This document shows positions 35,501-46,932 of a stretch of 64,000 bases of DNA, in pieces. The stretch's first letter is position 1, and every line of letters starts with the position of its first letter. Origin of the DNA: Dichomitus squalens LYAD-421 SS1 (Eukaryota; Basidiomycota; Agaricomycetes; Polyporales; Polyporaceae); the NCBI RefSeq assembly GCF_000275845.1, contig NW_006766897.1, positions 2,938 through 66,937 of the forward strand. Reading direction: 5' to 3'. The translations under genes were made by a program, and so were the position numbers. The notes below the pieces were generated by a model. It ran no database searches. It had not been told where the DNA came from and saw only the letters and a program-made list of their open reading frames with translations.

Positions 35501-35884
35501 CCAGTATTCTTGACAGCAAGTTGGTGAAACGGAGGGTGCTCGAGCCGCCCGGAGTTGTCTGCAGAACTGAGGTTTGTTCAAGTGAGCCCAACACACAAGA
35601 TGAGCGAGGGTACCGACGATGACGCTTGATCAGATCTGCCAAGTGCCCTATGTCCTTCTCAACGCTCTGTCCTATATGGCTATCCACGGATGTGAGCCTT
35701 TGACGCGTCTCTCGGACGGTGGGCTTGAAGGTGGTTCAAGCTCCCGCGCGAGGTCTATCCGGAATGAACGGCATTACCTGTTCAATATCTCTTCACAGTG
35801 GGCCACAAGCTGGCGTTTCATCCTGTCATCCTGTCGCGCGGCAGGGACGAGGGAGTATACAAGAGATTCAAGTGCAGCTGACAT
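32580..35884 (-). CDS. Gamma-tubulin complex component 3 (GCP3, Spc98/Alp6)
   Basis: Spindle-pole-body and cytoplasmic gamma-tubulin-complex subunit that helps nucleate microtubules. Fourteen exons: 35884-35778, 35697-35618, 35566-35496, 35442-35220, 35169-35033, 34979-34616, 34561-34467, 34415-34128, 34075-33982, 33924-33741, 33689-33349, 33277-32982, 32930-32865, 32807-32580; 857 aa, in the size range of fission yeast Alp6. Seen: GRIP1 region with LLRDT-like LILRDTLYLLQGISGKYVRF, IPAPTRALIHRLAEVG, GGALVNLIHGYAENGDP and KPFFATLHKWLFSGEL; IFSTGKSLNFIR; GRIP2 region with KHYLLLGYGDFVEQLMD, LFNHLWRIKRVE and MIHFIRQLQAY; and the C-terminal FLGIRLSFSDFYKMRKEQQ end. The first two exons are the least certain. 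The stop lies only 124 bp from the copper ATPase stop (convergent). Confidence 0.9.
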
Positions 35885-36530
35885 GGGGGAGCATGGTCAA
35901 GTGTGGCTGCAGTCGCGCGCAGACGCGACGCGCGACTACTGTGGCCGAAGCCACCCACGCGTTTACTGACCTCAAAGTGCAGTCAACCCTCGGATCGCAT
36001 TCCCTGTCCATCGTATTGGATGCAGGTGAGAAGAATACATGCAGCATACTAGTCAAATTCCGAGTACCACGCCCATGAGCGAGATTCATTACTCAATTGC
36101 GCACGAGCCACTCCATGACCTCGATATAAAGCGCCCGACTTCATGCAGTGAGACCACAAACGATCCGAAATGAGTACACCTTGGGCTGAGGTTGGTAGCT
36201 CGGGTCGGCGGCTTGGGGACAGCACGGATACCATGTACGTATGAGGGTCAATATGATGCACGGAGAGACCGGGAGTAAAATGATCGCGTGTAGATGGGCG
36301 GCGGGAGAGAGCAGGGTTCCCGAAGCGGTCGTCATCGGTCTCGGGCACTCAATCAGCTTACCCTCCGCCCCGACAGTCTCTGCTTTGCGCCCACCAGAAG
36401 TGCTCCCTCTCCGACTGACCGTTCCTGCGACCACACTGTCACCCTTACGCTTACTTTCATTCCTGCCTCCACTATTCCCTGCTGGGCATAGCCCAGGCTT
36501 CCTCACGACCTTCACGACCACACTACGAGC
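35885..36530. promoter_or_regulatory. Divergent promoter of the GCP3 and IQGAP genes
   Basis: 646 bp between divergent starts. A TATA-like GATATAAAG is visible near 36123. No gene is supported. Confidence 0.45.
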
Positions 36531-39500
36531 ATGGAGCGGTCCGATTCCACTGCCTCGAATGGCTCCGTGAGGCCGAGGCACAACTCTGCTCTGCAGGGAT
36601 ACCAGATGGCTTTGCTTGAACGGACATCTTCTCGTGGTGGAACTCTAACTCGGGCGAGCTCGCAATCGAGACCTAATCTCTTAGCCACACCCACTGGAAA
36701 TTCGGCAACTGGAAACTCTACGCCTAACGCTACGAGACGATGGATACCATCTCATCGCGTAGGTGGCAGCTTGGACATCAGTGCTGTCCGGGGCAAGTGG
36801 GAGGAGCGTACCAGGGCTGCTGAAGGTGCGGAATCTGAGAGCCGTCCACTCTCCACAGATCGTCTTGCGACCAGAACGCGATCGGATGGACCGACCGCCT
36901 CTCCAACCCGATCTTTGGTAGACAGTACATCGTGGTCGCGTTCTACCGACAGGTTCGCCTTTCCCCCTGCATCCCCGGCGCGAAGCGAGACACTTCCGTC
37001 GTCCGAGTACTCGCCCACTCCCCCGTCTAAGCGGCATACATTGCCTGCTCCCATCATCGCATCCCCTTTGTCCCCAAACTCTACAGGCGTAACAGTTGAG
37101 CTGCCTGACTCCCCGAGCTCCATTGGCTTCTCTCCTCCGGCGCCACAACGGATTCATCTTCCTGTGTCTACGCCGCTGCAGTCTTCGTCTATTGCAGCTC
37201 TGCGGAATCTCAGCTCGTACACACAGACCTCGGACGTCCCAGTCTACACGTCCCCATCGCGATTGCACCGCTCAAATACTCTGGAGAGTATCCATCCCAA
37301 CTCTACCGGCTCGTCCGTCTCATCTGAGAACTCCGCTCGTTCAGTGACCACCTCGCAGACAACGGTACCCAATTCCCCAGAAGCGTCTTCCGCAGGGTAC
37401 CGACGTCGACCACTGTCATTGTATGGCGACCGAGACCGCGAAACCACGCCAACCCCGGCTACTCCAGACAGGATCTCACGTCGCCCGCTCTCCAGCCTGG
37501 GAATGTCCCGCACGACTTCGCGTTCTCCAGACAAGCGACCAGGTTCTACGAGCGTTCCCCCATCGCCGTCCTCCGCTTCTTCCGCCGCTTCTTCCTCCAG
37601 CCCCATGTTCCCTTCGCAGTACCGGAGCTCATACTTGGCCAAGAAGCGTGGGCTCGATCACCTAGGTACCGGGCAGTCTGTCCGCCGACTTGAGCGTATA
37701 GCGAGCGGCGATGCGTCAGACGACTGGCTCGACAATACCATTCCAACAGAGGAGCTTCCGCCTCCCACCCCCGAGAAGGACAGATTCGACCGCCGTGAAG
37801 AGAGGCCACTACGAGCGCGAGACGGCTGGAGGCAGGCTTCTCCAGAGCGCCTACCTGCCCCAGAATTCAAGCCGGAAGTCAAGCCCTCGCCCCGGCAAGA
37901 GCTGGTGATACCTGGTGTTACCAATGCAGATGATGTCGTAGGTGTACCGCGGCGGAAGAGGCTGCTGCGGGACACCATACCGGGCAACGCGCCGTTGCCC
38001 TCCTCTCGTCTCACCAGGGGCTTGTGGGCGGACGTTCAGAGGCACCTCATCCAAGCCTATGAATACCTGTGTCACGTCGGTGAAGCCAAGGAGTGGATCG
38101 AGGGTTGCTTGGGAGAGGAGCTGCCGTACGGAGTCGTGGAGATGGAGGAGCAGTTGAGGAACGGAATCGCGCTTGCGAAGTTGGTCCGTGTGTTCCAGGG
38201 TGAAGGCGCTGTTCGCAGGATCTATGAAGTACGCCCAAAAACATTGAACTTGATGAGAGTGCCCTATTAAATGTTATCGAAGGCACCTAAACTGGACTTC
38301 AGGCACTCTGATAACATCAACCACTTCTTCGTCTTCGTCCGCCATGTCGGTCTCCCAGAGGTATGTTGTACCTTGATTTGCATGGTGGTCGCAACATTGA
38401 CGTTGTGTCTGCAGGGATTTATCTTCGAGTTGACAGATCTGTACGAAAAGAAGAACTTCCCGAAGGTCGTCTACTGCATCCACGCCCTCAGGTCAGTCTC
38501 TCCCATCACTTGCGCAAGTAACAGCCTGCTGAGCTATTTTGCAGTCATCTTCTTGCTCGCCGCGGTCTCGCACGACGGATCGGTAATTTGGTTGGGCAGC
38601 TACAATTCTCTGACGATCAACTACAGAAGACGCAGAAAGGGCTGAAAGAGGCAGGCGTTCCCATGCCCAACTTCGGGAATGTCGGACGGGAGCTTGCCAA
38701 GGAGATCAACGAGGAACCTGAAGAGGAATCGGAGACTGAGGACGAGCGTGAGTCCTTCGCTGCGTCTTCCTGTGCAATCAAACTAAGTTCATTCGTCAGG
38801 TCGCGACCGCCTGTTACTCGAGTGCGAAGATTCCATCATCGCACTGCAGGCTGCAGCACGTGCCTTCCTTGTTCGTAAAGACCAGGTCACCCAGCGCGCG
38901 CGCATGCGGCTCGCAGAACGCTACGTGCCGAAGGTACAAGCCATCGCTCGGGCCGCTCTCGTCCGCAAGCAGCTGCGACAAGACCGCGAGCAGCGTCGCG
39001 ACCTCACGCCTTTCATCCATGCCTTGCAGGCTCAAGCTCGCGGCGTGCTCCTTCGGAGGCAGTGGAAGCAGCATCTGCGTCGGGTCAAGTCTGTCGCTCC
39101 GTACATTGTGAAGGTCCAAGCACAAGCTCGTGGGGTTCTTATCCGGCGCAAGTTCCAGAAGCTCAAGGCTGCCATCCGGGGCTGCAAAGTCTCCGTTGTC
39201 CAGCTGCAGTCCGTCGCTCGTGCTCGCATAGCCCAGCGTAGCCACAAGGAGATCGCGAAATCCTTCGCGAAGCCCGTGGTTTTGGACAACATCGTCGCGC
39301 TCCAGGCTCACGCGCGCGGCGCCCTCACACGCGCTCGTCTAACCCGCCAGGATCGGCAGTTGGCACGCGCCGAGTCCGGCGTTGTCGGTTTACAGGCTCA
39401 AATTCGGGGTGTGCTTGTACGGAGACAGGTCCATACACAGCTAGCGAAGTTGGATGATATCACCAACATCATCGTTCGCATCCAAGCCGCTGCGAGGACT

Positions 39501-42500
39501 TACATTGCCCGGAAGCGACTCCTTAACCTCATCCGCAGCCTTCGCAAGGCAACTCCTGCGCTTATCGGTCTTCAAGCTATCGCTCGTGCGAAGCTTGCCC
39601 GTCAGCAGCATGCCGCTATGCACAAGGCGCTCTCCGAGGTCAAGGTTGTCAAGGCCGTCGGTGGGTTCCAGGCTCGTGCGCGCGCAGCACTCGCTCGCTC
39701 TCGCCATCAGGAGCAGCAGAAGCGCCTTGAGTTTGTCGAGCCAGACGTCGCGGGCTTCCAGGCCGTCGCCCGTGGCTACCTCGTTCGTCGAGAGTGGAAC
39801 GCGTGGCGCGACTTCCTCCGGAGCAGTCACCCGCAGGCGACCATCCTGCAGGCGTTACTCCGCGGCGCGATGCAGCGCAAGAAGTTCCGCACGAAGATGC
39901 AGTACTACCGCTCGAATCTCGACAAGATCGTTCAGATCCAGTCCCTCTTCCGTGCTAAGGAGACCCGGGAGCAGTACAGGCAGCTCACCCTCGGTACAAA
40001 CGTCAGCGTCGGCACCATCAAGAACTTCGTCCATCTGCTCGACGACTCCGAGGCGGACTTCCAGGAGGAGATCAAGGTTGAGCGTTTGCGTCAAGAGGTC
40101 GTCAAGCGCATTCGTGAGAACCAGGCGCTGGAACACGACGTCAGCGAGCTTGATGTCAAGATTGCCCTTGTCGTGCAGAACGTGAAGAACTTCGAGGAGC
40201 TTGTGAAGGCTAGGCGCCGTCTGGGTACCGATAGTGCCGCTATTCATGCCGCGCGTGCATCCGTCCTTGCTGCCCACGGTGATCCTTTCGCGAGCCCTAG
40301 TACTCTGGATCGGACGGCCAAGCGCAAGCTGGAGTTGTACCAACAATTGTTCTACCTGCTTCAAACAGACGGCAGGTACCTGACGCAATTGCTCACGAGC
40401 ATGGCCGCTGAAGATAACTGGGAGAAGAACCGCCGCATGATCGAGCGAGTCACTCTCGCCCTCTTTGGTTATGGCCAGGCAGCGCGGGAAGAGTATCTTA
40501 TGCTCAGGTTCTTTCAGGTAAGAAGCTATTTAACGTTCCTCGTGTCCTCGCGCTCACTTGTCTTTGCAGACCGCTATTCAACAAGAAGTATCTGCTGCGA
40601 ATTCGGTAGACGACATCATCCATGGCCACCCTACATTCATCAACGTCGCCGTCCATTATTTGCGGCCCAAGCAGACCACTTACATTCGGGATACCCTTCA
40701 AGGCGTGATCCGTGAGGTAGTCAACGCTGACGATCTGGACCTCGAGACCGACCCTTCGGTGGTAAGTGGTGGTCTACTCGGTCGATGTGACGCTCCTCAT
40801 CAACTTCGTATTCTAGATATACCGTTTGCGCAGGGACATTGAGGAAATGAGGGCTGGCGCAGCTGGTAGTAAAGCCAAGGACATTCCGTTCCATCAGGCT
40901 CTTCAAGATCCTGATACCCGCGCGACATACATCCGCCGTAAGTTATCCTCAGATGCTAGGGCGTTTGACCCCAACGCTTATACGCGATGCAGATTTGCAA
41001 GTTCTTCAGTGGTGGACGGAAGAGTTCGTACGGGCGATCACATCTTCCCTCTCGAAGATGCCGTACGGGATGCGGTATTTGGCTAGAGAGACCCTGAACG
41101 CTGTTAAGGTATTTTTCTCTCAATGTCTTGCTTGGAGAAACGCGTTCATTGTTGTGCTCCAGGCCAAGTTCCCTGACGCTCCTGCGGAGGCATGTGCGGC
41201 CTGCGTGGCGAGGTTGGTCTATTACCGCTATATCAACCCTGCTATAATGTAGGTGGCTTGGCCTTACTTCTCATATGAGTCCAAAGGCTCACTTCTCTTG
41301 CAGCACTCCAGAGACCTTCGACATCGTTTCAACAACGGTCGACATCGCATCGCGCAAGAACCTTGCCCAGATCTCTAGGATGCTTACTCAGATCACGACT
41401 GGTTCTGAGTTCAGCGAAGAGCAGTTGGCATATCTCCCTGTCAATGACTATGTTCGCAAAACAATCACGTCCTTTGCAGCGTGGCTTTTGGAAGGTTGGT
41501 AACCTCTGCTATAACGCGCTCACTACTCTATTGACCGCTTGTAGTTGCTAATGTCCCTGATGCTGAGACCGAGTTCCATGCCCATGAGTTCCTTGATGCG
41601 ACTATTCAGCCAAGACCCATCTGGATCTCCCCCAACGAGGTGTACTCTATGCACAGGTTCCTGTCCCAGTACCTCGACCCCCTGGTATGGTCCACCCTTC
41701 CTGCCTCATCGTTACGAAGCTGACAGTACATATAAGGCACCCACAAAGGATGACACCTTGCGAGTCATTCTTGCTGAGCTTGACGGCGTGCCGAACGTCG
41801 GTAGCGACGAGTTGAACGAGGCACGAGATACCGCGATTGAACTGCAGCTTTCGAATCGGTTTGCGAGGGTCAGAGGTAGGTTACACACCATATCTGACGA
41901 CTTCTACTCACATCACAAACAGATCCGCGAGCCGACGAGAAAGCCCTCTGGGTACAGGCAAAGCGGGCTGTTCTAGCTATTCTTCGTGTGCAGCCCGCGA
42001 AGGACCTGGTGGAATCGCTCATGCAGCCTGTCACGGACGAGCACGAGTACGTTTGGGAAGGTATCTTGGAGGAGATGGAGCGGGACACGATGCGCCATCA
42101 ACGACGGATGCCATCGACTCATGGCGGAGACGCTGCTTATCGCTTGGAAGACATCAGATCGTATGTATCCTTCCCGATACGTGTGCTTGTGCTGACTTTC
42201 GATCGCAGTATGACGTTCCGCGAAGTCAAGGCGCATGCAATTTACTTCCTTCTCGAGCTAGAGAAGCAAGGCAGAATCACGCGTATGGATGGGTATCAGG
42301 GTATCCTCAACGCCATTGCAGGCGATGTTCGTAGCAAGAATCGCCGAAGGGTGCAGCGTTTGCACGAAAAAGAGAGCCTAGAGGAATCGCTCAAGCACCT
42401 TGCGGAGCGAAAGAAGTACTTTGAGGAACAGATCAAGCAGTACCACGATTACGTCGAGACGGCCATGAATACGATGCAACGTGGCAAGGGGTCGGTTCCC

Positions 42501-42988
42501 GCTTCAGTATCGTCTCAGTAGACAGTACTGACAGTATTTTTCTTTCACAGCAAACGACGTCTCCTCCCGTTCACCCAACAGTATTTCCACATGCGCGAGC
42601 TCCAGAAGGCCGGCAAGATGCCTCAGTTTGGCTCCTTCAAGTACTCTGCGCAGCGTTTCTACGACAAGGGTATTCTACTCTCTATCGAGAATTATTCGCC
42701 TCGTCAGTTCGACAAGCTGGATATCGTCATATCATCCAACGCGGTCGGCGTATTCACCTTCGAAATCTTCAATCACGCACTTGGCATCACAAATCGTATG
42801 GCTACCCAGGACATCAAGATGGAAGACCTCTTGCAGGCTCAGTTCGAAGATCGTGCTTCCTTGTCCTTGTTCAACGGTCTTGCCAAATTCAACCTGAATC
42901 TATTATTATGGCAGATCAACAAGAAGTGAGTGCACAACATCGCACCGATGCTAAAAGCGTTAACTGTGTCTCTAGGTTCTACCGCTAG
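36531..42988 (+). CDS. IQGAP-type scaffold (Iqg1/Rng2)
   Basis: Actin-ring scaffold needed for cytokinesis; binds F-actin, calmodulin-type light chains and Rho-family GTPases. Sixteen exons: 36531-38228, 38283-38360, 38415-38491, 38545-38747, 38800-40517, 40570-40761, 40817-40937, 40993-41108, 41163-41248, 41304-41494, 41545-41684, 41737-41875, 41923-42160, 42209-42490, 42551-42925, 42976-42988; 1888 aa. Order: about 500-residue Ser/Pro-rich disordered N-terminus; a calponin-homology domain (LCHVGEAKEWIEGCL to VYCIHALSHLLARRG); about 13 IQ-like repeats (QAxARGxLxRR) in one long exon; RasGAP-related domain with ARLVYYRYINPAII; and RasGAP C-terminal domain ending KFYR. The GAP-type Arg finger is not obvious, as usual for IQGAPs. 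The last exon encodes four codons only. Confidence 0.93.
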
Positions 42989-44956
42989 TAGCTCTGTGAA
43001 AGTGCTTTGCTGCCGTTGCTATCATTTACGACTCGTCATGACCTCATGGCTACTCTATACGCCTCATTATTGTAGTGACTCACATACTCACTTGTACTGC
43101 TACGCAAGAGCGCACCTCGATGTATCATGACATCTTCCCTCTGTCCCAAGACTCGCTTTGTCATTACTGCAATACATTCTTCCATCTGTCAGCTAACATG
43201 CAAAGACGTCGATGGTCCATTTGTCGAGATAGGTGATGTAGCTTTATCGTCCAGTGTCCATTGGCTTGCTCGTTGAAAAGGGCAAATTCATTCATTCATA
43301 ACAGCTGACCACGATCCAGACTGCCGAGCTTGCCAGCAGTGCCGACAATAGCAAATATTTTCCTCCGCGGATGACCTGTCGGGGGCTGACCATTATGCTA
43401 CAGAGCAGTCAGCCTTCAGCTGCAGTGCTTATTAAGAGCTCCAACTTCTTCCTTCTCTTCATCCTATCCTCCCCATGACTTGTCTCTTACCCTCGCCTAA
43501 TTCCTCCTGTGAATGGTTCCAACTTCTGGTCGGCATCAATACATTGCTCACAACAGCCCCGGGCCCCTCAGCTGCTCGCTGTCCCCGCTCCGACATACGG
43601 CCGTGCCGGACCTCGTCAAGATGCGTCTCCGCCGTGGCCCCTCCCCAGTTCTTCGCTGACTGCGTCCAACGACCCGGGGCGAGGGCACCCGACGTGATTC
43701 GCCGGGCTTCGTGCACGTCAAGGAGCAGGTAAGACTTCTGTTCCCGAGGGAGGGACTTCGGTCCTGGCGCAGACCTTTTCGTGGTCCTCGGGATGAGTAC
43801 CCTCTCACCAGGGAGGGGAAACCAACATGCGCTTTCACAAGGTGTGTCCGTAATGCCGTGCACTTTGGCAGTATTCGTCGACGGCTTCAGAGCCGATCTT
43901 CCCCATGTAGATTATATCATGATCGCTCTTGTGCATTCGAATCCGAGCACCGTCCGCACTGCGAATTGGGCAGTCCTTCCAACGTTTTGGTGTTTGAGCT
44001 CTGAATTAGTCCTGCGCGCCCTGTTCGTCGCCAAGGATAGGGAGGGGCTTCTCATCGAGTCCCGCCCGTAAGCCATGCCATTATGTGACTCACCAAACAC
44101 GACAAAGTCATCTTTTCGACATGTCGGGGTCTGGCAAATCCACAGCATCCTGATCCCAGTTTACTCGCCTTGCTATGCTGTTGCTGTTTCTTGCAGCCAT
44201 GCTCCGTGGCTACGCCGGACACGTATAGAGGTGTATTCATATTCCTAACGAAACTCTTCCTTTCGACAACCACACCGAGTATCCAAGTAGCTGTCAATGT
44301 GAGAGCTTCTGTGGTGCGGACAAGAGCTCGCTGTCAATGATGCTATGCGGATACCATGCTTCATGTCCACTGTACTGACAGAGTGGTCGATCAAGCACAA
44401 CACACACCCCTCTCATGGAACGCGGACAGCCCCAATATGAGACTCGTTCGATCCGTACGATTGATCTAGTAAGACAAGGAAAGTCAGCCACTAATCAGGG
44501 ATATTTGACAGAGAGAGCCTCGAGCTCCCTTCGCGTGCCCAAGGCGCGCGACTTTTTGACCGCACCGTGTTGGGCCGCGCAGCGGCCCGTAAACCGGGCT
44601 TCATCCGACTATCGCTCCTAGCGCAGCTCAATCATACATCGATGTTGCTGAGACTGGCTGCTTGCTAAATCCTGACAGAAGACATCGCATATGGAAGTCT
44701 GCACACTAGAACGAATTTCACGGATTGTATGGCAACCTATCCTTTCTCGATGCATCTGACTTTTGTTTCCGTACAGTCGACTTGGCATTGTCATCCCGAT
44801 AGCTGACAAACCCGGCAGCATGTTTCTGGCAACGACCTACACTCTTGCGCCTTGTGGCCGGATTCCTCTCAGCTCACGTGGAAGGACATATAAAGAGAGA
44901 CTCACTCACTGATCTGACTGCTCTCAGCCGTAGCTCGATACGCCCGTACAAGCATC
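42989..44956. other. Gene-poor stretch, nothing recognised
   Basis: Nearly 2 kb with conflicting short frames on both strands around 43460-44150 and no recognisable domain. Close to its right end lie an E-box CACGTG (44875-44880) and a TATAAAG (44889-44895), which are upstream elements of the next gene. Confidence 0.4.
44875..44895 (+). promoter_or_regulatory. CACGTG E-box and TATA box upstream of the EthD-like gene
   Basis: CACGTG at 44875-44880 is followed by ATATAAAG with TATAAAG at 44889-44895, about 60 bp before the ATG. The spacing suits a TATA-driven, possibly inducible, fungal promoter. Motifs are seen; function is inferred. Confidence 0.5.
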
Positions 44957-45661
44957 ATGCCCGGCCTCCTCTTCGTCTTCTCAGAGCCCGGCCCAGCCGT
45001 CTCCGAAGCTGAGTTCAACGACTGGTACGATAACGAGCACGTCCCCTTACGTCTTCCCGTCCCCGCCTTTCTATCCTGGTCTCGTTACGTCGCCACGGAC
45101 GACAAGAAACCCTCTTACCTCGCTCTCTACGACCTCACCCACCCAAACGCGATCAATGAGCCCCCCTACTCGACCCTCGCAGACACCCGCTCCGACCGCG
45201 AGAAGGACATCATCTCCCGCCTCGCCGTCCTCGACCGCCGCTCGTACTCCCTCCACGAGGTCGTGCACCCGCCTCGCGCCGGCGACGCATATGACCCCCG
45301 GAAGCCCGGGCCGTACCTCAGCATCGTCCAGATGGACATCCCCGACGAGCTCGTCGACGAGTTCAACAAGTGGTACGACGAGGAGCACATCCCGCTCTTC
45401 TCCAAGATCCCGCAGTGGGAGCGGAGCAGGCGCTTCGTCCTACAGGACGCCGGGGCGACGGGCACGGACGAGAGCTTGAAGCCCGAGGGAGGGCGGCCGC
45501 AGAGGTTCTTGGCGATCCATGAGTGGTCCGATCCTTCTGCGACTGAGACGGAGCAGTTCAAGGCTGCCCTCGCCACCCCGTGGACGAAGCGGTTTGTTGG
45601 GATTGCGACGCGCTTTGAGCGGCGGCTCTTCAAATTCACCCGGAGCTGGGAGAGGCAGTGA
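44957..45661 (+). CDS. Tandem EthD-like (dimeric alpha/beta-barrel) protein
   Basis: Single-exon gene of 234 aa. Two similar halves each begin with a beta strand and a D/K-WYD-EEH-P motif: residues about 2-50 (LLFVFSEPG, FNDWYDNEHVPLRL) and about 118-165 (YLSIVQMDIPD, FNKWYDEEHIPLFSK). This is the EthD/ABM-like fold, which commonly forms barrels by pairing two units; here both units are fused. Related proteins act in degradation or polyketide-side reactions as small-molecule enzymes or binders, but no substrate can be named. No signal peptide. Codon use is strongly GC-biased, unlike the surrounding AT-richer flanks, suggesting good expression. The absence of introns stands out in this intron-dense window. 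Confidence 0.82.
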   Translation: MPGLLFVFSEPGPAVSEAEFNDWYDNEHVPLRLPVPAFLSWSRYVATDDKKPSYLALYDLTHPNAINEPPYSTLADTRSDREKDIISRLAVLDRRSYSLHEVVHPPRAGDAYDPRKPGPYLSIVQMDIPDELVDEFNKWYDEEHIPLFSKIPQWERSRRFVLQDAGATGTDESLKPEGGRPQRFLAIHEWSDPSATETEQFKAALATPWTKRFVGIATRFERRLFKFTRSWERQ

Positions 45662-46048
45662 GGGCATGATGCACGCTGTGCGACGTCGCAGTCGTGAGTG
45701 TCTCAATCGTCGTATCGTCCGACAGTTATCGTTCATCGTAGTACCGACCAGAACAAACCAACACGACTCTTGGTGGGATGAATACGAAGCAGAACCCACA
45801 TAAAACACCCCCGAACGAAGTTGTTCTCTACCAAGCACGTGTACAAAAGAATCTTCTGTAGCCATATATTCGAGCTGAGTACATTAGCCTTCCAGTTACA
45901 TGCCTAGAGACCTCCGAACGCTCGATTCGACATGTGGGACATCCGCCCAGCACAGGTTAACCCGTGGCGCCTGCCGACAACGCGTCCTCGCCAAGAGGAT
46001 GCCCAGCGAACGACGATAGAATCGGTAACAATTAGGTAGGCAGACCCC
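45662..46048. other. 3' flank of the EthD-like gene
   Basis: About 390 bp with no gene. Includes a 22-bp segment (46028-46049) that recurs near 59072. Confidence 0.4.
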
Positions 46049-46437
46049 TCAGCGGGTACAAGGCTCGCGCCTCTGATACGCTCTGGCATAATCCCGGTAC
46101 TGAACCAACAACAAGAGGCAGATCTCAACAAATGAACAGACGCGAATGATGTACTCCTTCCTGCGGTGGGTGAGGTCTGGCTTGGGAGGACCCTTTGCAC
46201 CGGCCGCGTCAATCACAGCAATCTCCTCATCCGTCAGCGCGGTTCATGAAGCATCAGGGTGTCTTGTACTGTAGCACTAGACGGACGGAGAGACGCAACT
46301 CAGAAATGTCAGCGATGGCGAGCTACTCCTCCAGATGCTCCTTCCTCGAGCTGATTGCGACAATCGAGACACCCTTGCTTGTGACCCACAACAGAAGAAT
46401 TCGAGTAGGCGTGGCGTCATCCAAGATTAAGCCACGC
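46049..46437 (-). pseudogene. Decayed aldo/keto reductase C-terminal remnant
   Basis: The minus strand encodes ILDDATPTRILLLWVTSKGV and then SIVAISSRKEHLEE, matching the AKR segment where the barrel ends (LLAW-SKG-VVVTTSSKEERLEEYL in relatives). It continues LAIADISEL after an in-frame TAG (46325-46323), then, after about 60 bases, TDEEIAVIDAAGAKGPPKP. The intervening segment looks like an old intron whose donor reads GC and whose acceptor AG is lost. I could not find the N-terminal two-thirds upstream. Family assignment is by pattern memory; breakage (stop, dead splice sites, truncation) is seen directly. Confidence 0.6.
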
Positions 46438-46932
46438 TCGTCAGAGCGGCTTCTCTTCAGGGTTTCGGGTACCTTCGCTCTCGCGACCACCCGCTCGTGT
46501 GTCTGAGGGAGGAGGGAAACCCAAAATGCGGCGCTCTCTTGAGGGACGTTCTTGGATGGCTCGACTTCCGGAGCCGCTGTCTCCAGGACTATATACACCA
46601 GCACCATTACCACCTCTCTCGCGATACTAGTTCATCCCACATCATGCAGACAGTTTCGGACGAGCCAGTAACGTGACCGCGGCTACACTCATGAAAGGCG
46701 ACGTTAGTATTGCGACATATTCTCTTGCCGTTTCATGGACGAACTCGTGAGCCAATGGCTTCTCCTACACGGTCAAGCTTGCAATAAGTACTCTTGTTTT
46801 GACATCTGCGACTGGTCCCAGGCCAGGCGTTCCCATAGCCTCAATAAAGCCGTCAGCTCGTTATCATACACGATACACGGTCCTATTATTGTACACTGAA
46901 ACATTGCTCTCAGACGCTTCTCATATTCGTAA
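46438..46932. other. Region between AKR remnant and MFS gene
   Basis: About 500 bp. No supported gene; the upstream part of the broken AKR could be present but is unrecognisable. Confidence 0.4.

Noticed and set aside
43459..44150. Possible gene between IQGAP and the EthD-like gene
   Set aside because: Several overlapping frames on both strands, none with a domain, transmembrane pattern or conserved splice layout.
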